A program made the position numbers and the translations under genes. Below the pieces are notes generated by a model. It had not been told where the DNA came from, did no database searches, and saw only the letters and a program-made list of their open reading frames with translations. From DATBQN01 sp963799925 (GTDB lineage Bacteria > Acidobacteriota > Thermoanaerobaculia > Multivoradales > UBA5704), in contig CAWCYZ010000004.1 of NCBI GenBank assembly GCA_963799925.1, positions 1,054,001-1,118,000 on the forward strand: a stretch of 64,000 bases of DNA, given 5' to 3'. This document shows positions 52,418-64,000 of the stretch, piece by piece (position 1 is the first letter of the stretch; every line of letters starts with the position of its first letter).

Positions 52418-52738
52418 ATGAAGAGCTCCGCGGTTGTTTACTGCTGGTTAAGCCTGGTCGTTCTTGCCCTGAGCACAGCGGCGTTCGCCGCGCCTGTGCC
52501 GTCGAAAGCCACATCCCCCAAGAGCTCCGTGGAAACAGCAACAGCGGACGTCCCTGCCTTCCTCGGTGGTACGAAGCCGGCCACCACCTGTGGATTTACA
52601 TGTTTCCAAGTAATCAGAATATGTAGGAATAGCTGCTTTAACGGAGGGGGATCTAGCTGCGGGCCGATCGGTGACTGCACAGACCCCTGTGCGTACATCT
52701 GCCAATGCGCGGACATATTCACGGGCGATCCCTGCTAG
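52418..52738 (+). CDS. Secreted ten-cysteine small protein
   Basis: 106 residues. Signal peptide (LVVLALSTAAFAA), a Thr/Ser/Ala/Pro-rich propeptide-like segment to about residue 52, then a compact 50-residue region with ten cysteines (spacing C-x3-C-x6-C-x3-C-x7-C-x5-C-x3-C-x3-C-x-C-x8-C). The even number suggests five disulfides outside the cytoplasm. I do not recognise a family. It could be a defensin-like toxin, a bacteriocin-like peptide or a structural protein. AT content is higher than its surroundings, a sign of transfer. The ATG context AGGGAGACAGCGCATG is the same as at both cytochrome genes. Confidence 0.7.
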   Translation: MKSSAVVYCWLSLVVLALSTAAFAAPVPSKATSPKSSVETATADVPAFLGGTKPATTCGFTCFQVIRICRNSCFNGGGSSCGPIGDCTDPCAYICQCADIFTGDPC

Positions 52739-53017
52739 CAGGATGCTGAAAAACTGGGGCTTTCGGCTTAAGTCGATGGTGTATTTCAGCGATCACCCGG
52801 TGGCTCGTTACAAGGCCTGGGTCAGCATCGGATTGCCTTTTCGCGCTCGTCTTGCCGGTTGGCCAGGCTCAATGGGGAGGTGGGTTTTTCATCATCCCGC
52901 TAGAGCTGAGGTGAGCAACGAAGGCTCACCGCCGGTGCTCCACCCCCGGCCCACAACAGCGCTCCGATCAGCCATCCTCTCGAGGGAGGATGGCGCCCCC
53001 TGCCGCTGGGACCCGCC

Positions 53018-53078
53018 GTAGAGACGCCCCAGTCCCTGACCACTGACCTGCCGAGTCCACCGCCGTCGGGGCGTCTCC
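53018..53078. repeat. Palindromic repeat element, left copy
   Basis: 61 bp starting GTAGAGACGCCCCAGTCC and ending GTCGGGGCGTCTCC, so its own ends are complementary (GAGACGCCCC / GGGGCGTCTC). The reverse complement matches 53185-53245 at about 85%. The region 52739-53017 shows no gene. Confidence 0.75.
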
Positions 53079-53184
53079 ACGCCACCAACGGCCACCAACG
53101 CCGGCGATCCGCCACGGCGGTAGACGAATGGGCCCATGCGGGTTATCCCGCGGGCACCGGCGATTCGGCGATTCGTGGCCGAAA

Positions 53185-53245
53185 GGAGACGCCCCGACGT
53201 CGGTGGACCCGCGAGGTCCGTGGTTACGGACTGGGGCGTCTCTAC
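53185..53245. repeat. Palindromic repeat element, right copy (inverted)
   Basis: 61 bp from GGAGACGCCCCGACGTCGG to GGACTGGGGCGTCTCTAC, the inverted partner of 53018-53078. The 106 bp between contain no gene; the pair can form a long hairpin. The region 53246-53358 to the methyltransferase stop is empty. Confidence 0.75.
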
Positions 53246-53358
53246 CCCCGAGGTGGGGATGTTCGCCGGGCGCTTCAAGCTGCCGACACCGGCGAAACCA
53301 ACGCCGGGTCTGCGCGCCAGCGATCCGGCGGGCCGCTGACTGCGCCGAGGCTCGCCCC

Positions 53359-54129
53359 TCAGCCGGCGCGCCGCGCCTCGGCGATCAGCCGCGGCGAGGT
53401 GGCGCGGCGCCACGGCCGGCGGTCGTAATCGCCCCACAACCTGACGGGCTCGAGCCCGGCCTCCCGGCAGCGGCGATAGAGCTCGGCGATCGACCAGAGG
53501 CGGGCGCGGAAGCTCGCCGACGCGACCGCCTTTCCCGCGTACCGGTAGTCGAAACGCACCCGGCAGAGGCGGCTGCCGCGGGCGCAGCGCCACTCCTCGC
53601 GGACCATGAGCTCGCGGCGCTCGCCGTGCGCGCGCTCCTCGACCAGCCCTGCCGGCTCCGCCGCGCGGCGCCGCGCGGCGGGGGGGAACCACGCGGCGTC
53701 GAGCACGAAGCGGCCGCCGGGGCGCAGCAGCGCCGCGGCGGTGCGGAGCGCGCGGCTGCGGTCGCGGCCGCGGGTGAGGTGGACGAAGGGGTCGTCGACC
53801 GCGGCGACGAGATCGAAGCGTCCGGCGAGGCCGGCCCGCCGCATGTCGGAGGCGAGCAGGCGGACGTTGCCGCACGCGGCGAGCCGGCCGCGCGCCACCG
53901 CCAGCAGAGCGAGATCGACGTCGAGCGCGGTGACCGTTCCCGCCGAGCGGGCGAGGAACGCGGTGGCGCGGCCCGTCCCCGCCCCCACCTCCAGCACCTG
54001 AGCGTCCGCGGGCTCGCTCGCCGCCCAGGTCCAGAGCTCCTCGTCGCCGCGCTCGGCGAGCTCGAGGTCGTAGAACGGCAGGATCTTCCGATAGTACTCG
54101 CGGACCTCGCTGGCCGAGCTGTCGGGCAC
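53359..54129 (-). CDS. Class I SAM-dependent methyltransferase
   Basis: 256 residues from GTG 54129. Motif I is AQVLEVGAGTGRATAFLA (about residue 45), followed by VTALDVDLALLAVARGRLAA (motif II Asp) and FDLVAAVDDPFVHLT (post-motif Asp region), the standard Rossmann methyltransferase plan. The C-terminal half (EEWRCARGSRLCRVRFDYRY) resembles methyltransferases of the cyclopropane/ubiquinone type, but the substrate cannot be read. Longer in-frame starts exist up to 54255, but these would run into the divergent tRNA gene; the start is uncertain. Nothing ties it functionally to the neighbours. Confidence 0.75.
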   Translation of the reverse strand: MPDSSASEVREYYRKILPFYDLELAERGDEELWTWAASEPADAQVLEVGAGTGRATAFLARSAGTVTALDVDLALLAVARGRLAACGNVRLLASDMRRAGLAGRFDLVAAVDDPFVHLTRGRDRSRALRTAAALLRPGGRFVLDAAWFPPAARRRAAEPAGLVEERAHGERRELMVREEWRCARGSRLCRVRFDYRYAGKAVASASFRARLWSIAELYRRCREAGLEPVRLWGDYDRRPWRRATSPRLIAEARRAG

Positions 54130-54247
54130 GCCGATGGAGGCATGCGAGACCCCTGCCCGCGCCAGTCCGCAGACACCCCTGTGGTAGGCTAGCCCGCGGC
54201 CGCGGCGCGCCGGCGGAACGCGCTGCGGCCATCCGAAGTCCCCTCGC

Positions 54248-54319
54248 GTCCCCATCGTCTAGTGGTTAGGACTCCGCCCTTTCAAGGCGGCAACACGGGT
54301 TCGAATCCCGTTGGGGATA
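54248..54319 (+). tRNA. tRNA-Glu (anticodon TTC)
   Basis: Full cloverleaf: acceptor GTCCCCA (54248-54254) pairs with TGGGGAT (54312-54318); D stem GTC/GAC; anticodon stem CCGCC/GGCGG with loop CTTTCAA and anticodon TTC at 54281-54283; T stem ACGGG/CCCGT around TTCGAAT. The 5' sequence matches bacterial tRNA-Glu. CCA is not encoded. First pair is G-T. Confidence 0.95.
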
Positions 54320-54345
54320 CTCTGTCGCTCAAGAGATCGGAGCGT

Positions 54346-54746
54346 ACCCGTGCCGGTTTGTCCAAACCCGCCTGGGTTCCGCCAAACCCGCAGCGGTTTG
54401 GCTAAACCCTCCCGCGGTTCGAGCCTGCCGTGAGGCGGCATGACCAAACCGCGTGGCGGTACGCTCGAACCACGGGAGGGTTTGGCCAAACCCAGTGGGG
54501 TTTCATGGCTGCCGGGCGTCGGTACGCCCGTCGCGCGGCGCGGCACCCCCGTACCGAGGGGTGGAATCGCTATGCCACGGCGCGGCGAAGCCAAACCGCG
54601 TGCCGGTTTGGCGGTGCCGCAGGGTGGCGCGACGAAGACCCCGCGCGGTTTGGCCATGCCGCCGCGTGGTACCGCACGGGCGCCGCGGCGCCTCGCGCCG
54701 CCGCCGCATGGCATCGTAGTGCCGCGAGAGGGTTTGCCCACGAACG
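54346..54746. repeat. Degenerate 21-bp-period array downstream of tRNA-Glu
   Basis: Recurring blocks such as GGTTTGGCCAAACCC, CCAAACCGCGTGGCGG and GGTTTGGCCATGCCGCCG at about 21-base intervals. On the plus strand from 54440, the frame reads as 7-residue units: MTKPRGG, TLEPREG, TPVPRGG, IAMPRRG, EAKPRAG, LAVPQGG, LAMPPRG, IVVPREG. The minus strand is also open with the same 7-residue rhythm (GLVMPPH, GRLEPRE, GLAKPLR). Many units are self-complementary. Whether any of it is translated is unknown. Confidence 0.7.
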
Positions 54747-55444
54747 GTGCCTGTTCGGCCAGGCGCAAATGTGGCATGGTCCCGCCGGCGGGCGCGATGG
54801 CCGAGGCGCCGCTCGCCTTCATCACGCCGCCCCGCGGCAGGACCAGCCCGGGATCTTGTGAGCGCGGTGACGAGATATCAATCTGTCGTCGTCCACTTGG
54901 GTTTTTTACGCCATTTCGATCGCTCGTCGACACATCGATTCGATCGGCGATACGTCTCGTGTGTTGAACGCGATTGGATCACGAGCATCCCAGGGCATCA
55001 CGAGCCCGGCGCCCAAGGCGCGAGCTGGTCCTTAAGCAATGGCGCATGATCGAGCGGGCCCATGGCTCTCAAAGAGGCGACGGATGGTCCGTCAGCGGAC
55101 GACTTTTCGGCCTTTGACAAGCGGAGGAGGGACGGGCGGCGAGCTGGAAGTACTCCCTTCACGCCAAGAGATCGTTAACCAAAGAAATCTATTTACTCGG
55201 CGAGGTGGATATGAGAATGTGAGCTCGGATTTGCGTGCGGGGCATGCGCTGGAAGATGTCATGCCGAGGCCATGAGAGACGTCGCGAGTACTGATCACCG
55301 CCGGCCAGAGAACCCCCACCCGTAAGAAGGTGCCGCAGTGGTCCGGGCATCGCAGTCGATGTCTGACCTATCTGGAGAGTTCCAGCGCATCCGTTGCTAC
55401 GGCGAAGGCTCCGCAGTCCCTTTCTCGCGAGTACGTGAAAATTG
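54747..55444. other. Lower-GC intergenic region ahead of the second NRPS gene
   Basis: About 700 bases, visibly less GC-rich than the flanking genes, with scattered stops in all frames. I see no credible gene, tRNA or repeat after 54760. It probably holds the promoter and leader of the NRPS gene, but no clear -35/-10 pair could be assigned. An in-frame TGA at 55436 marks the limit for the NRPS start. Confidence 0.5.

Positions 55445-64000
<8,556 letters not shown>

Noticed and set aside
52741..52790. Insertion-sequence end (GGATGCTGAAAAAC-like)
   Set aside because: It looks like some IS termini, but there is no matching inverted end and no transposase fragment nearby.
54130..54255. Longer N-terminus for the methyltransferase
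   Set aside because: It would overlap the divergent tRNA-Glu gene and adds Arg/Gly-rich sequence unlike the family.
54440..54967. A 175-residue gene after tRNA-Glu
   Set aside because: The frame consists largely of the heptad repeat and then runs into unrelated sequence. The opposite strand is equally open and there is no ribosome site. Kept as a repeat, with coding left open.
55039..55275. A 78-residue frame in the intergenic region before the second NRPS
   Set aside because: No ribosome site, no recognisable motif, and a composition expected by chance.

Overview
The window is about 70% GC, with almost every gene starting ATG or GTG. It looks like an Acidobacteriota chromosome, possibly a Thermoanaerobaculia-like lineage. 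This is inferred from gene content: paired reaction-centre-type c cytochromes, tandem M13 peptidases, an ECF sigma factor beside a CHAT/TPR operon, tandem imidazolonepropionase-like amidohydrolases, a fused E1 alpha/beta 2-oxoacid dehydrogenase, and an esterase with an acidobacterial-looking C-terminal domain. LpxC implies an outer membrane with lipid A.

Layout. 1-7.6 kb is the 3' end of an NRPS gene (A-PCP-C-A-PCP-C-A-PCP, no thioesterase). 7.6-13.1 kb holds nagZ, a small HAD protein, a phosphoribosyltransferase-like/aminoglycoside-phosphotransferase-like fusion, an RluA-type pseudouridine synthase and a sphingomyelin-synthase-like membrane protein. 13.1-15.2 kb has two paralogous diheme cytochromes around a block of 20-bp repeats. 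15.2-18.0 kb is a translationally coupled pair of amidohydrolases, one lacking the metal-binding HxH. 18.1-25.6 kb has a response-regulator/LpxC fusion, RNase E/G, a PilZ protein, an E1 dehydrogenase gene interrupted by many one-base insertions, and a ferredoxin. 25.7-29.5 kb has a halogenase-like flavoprotein, an AraC regulator and an exported HMBD-PfpI protein. 29.6-36.0 kb is an ECF sigma gene divergent from a three-gene operon (sigma-like protein, single-pass membrane protein, secreted TPR-CHAT protease), followed by a secreted beta-helix/PPC protein.

38.6-42.3 kb has an MNT/HepT toxin-antitoxin cassette bracketed by two copies of the sufT 3' end, intact sufT, a conserved unknown and a secreted esterase. 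42.4-51.2 kb has a membrane protein, an NmrA-like protein between two copies of a small palindromic repeat, two M13 peptidases and a propeller-phosphoesterase lipoprotein. 51.3-54.3 kb has an AbiEii-like nucleotidyltransferase operon, a ten-cysteine secreted peptide, a pair of inverted palindromic repeats, a methyltransferase and tRNA-Glu(TTC). After a 21-bp-period array, 55.4 kb to the right edge is the start of a second NRPS gene with an unusual order: FAAL-ACP-C-FkbH-PCP-C-A-PCP, which suggests an acylated glycerate-containing lipopeptide.

Several genes (E1 dehydrogenase, HMBD-PfpI, CHAT, hepT, sufT, one amidohydrolase, the esterase) carry frame changes that leave the encoded residues otherwise intact. 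Most resolve to single-base insertions, so sequence or assembly error is likely. They are annotated as genes with frameshifts. I saw no CRISPR array, rRNA gene or complete transposase gene.
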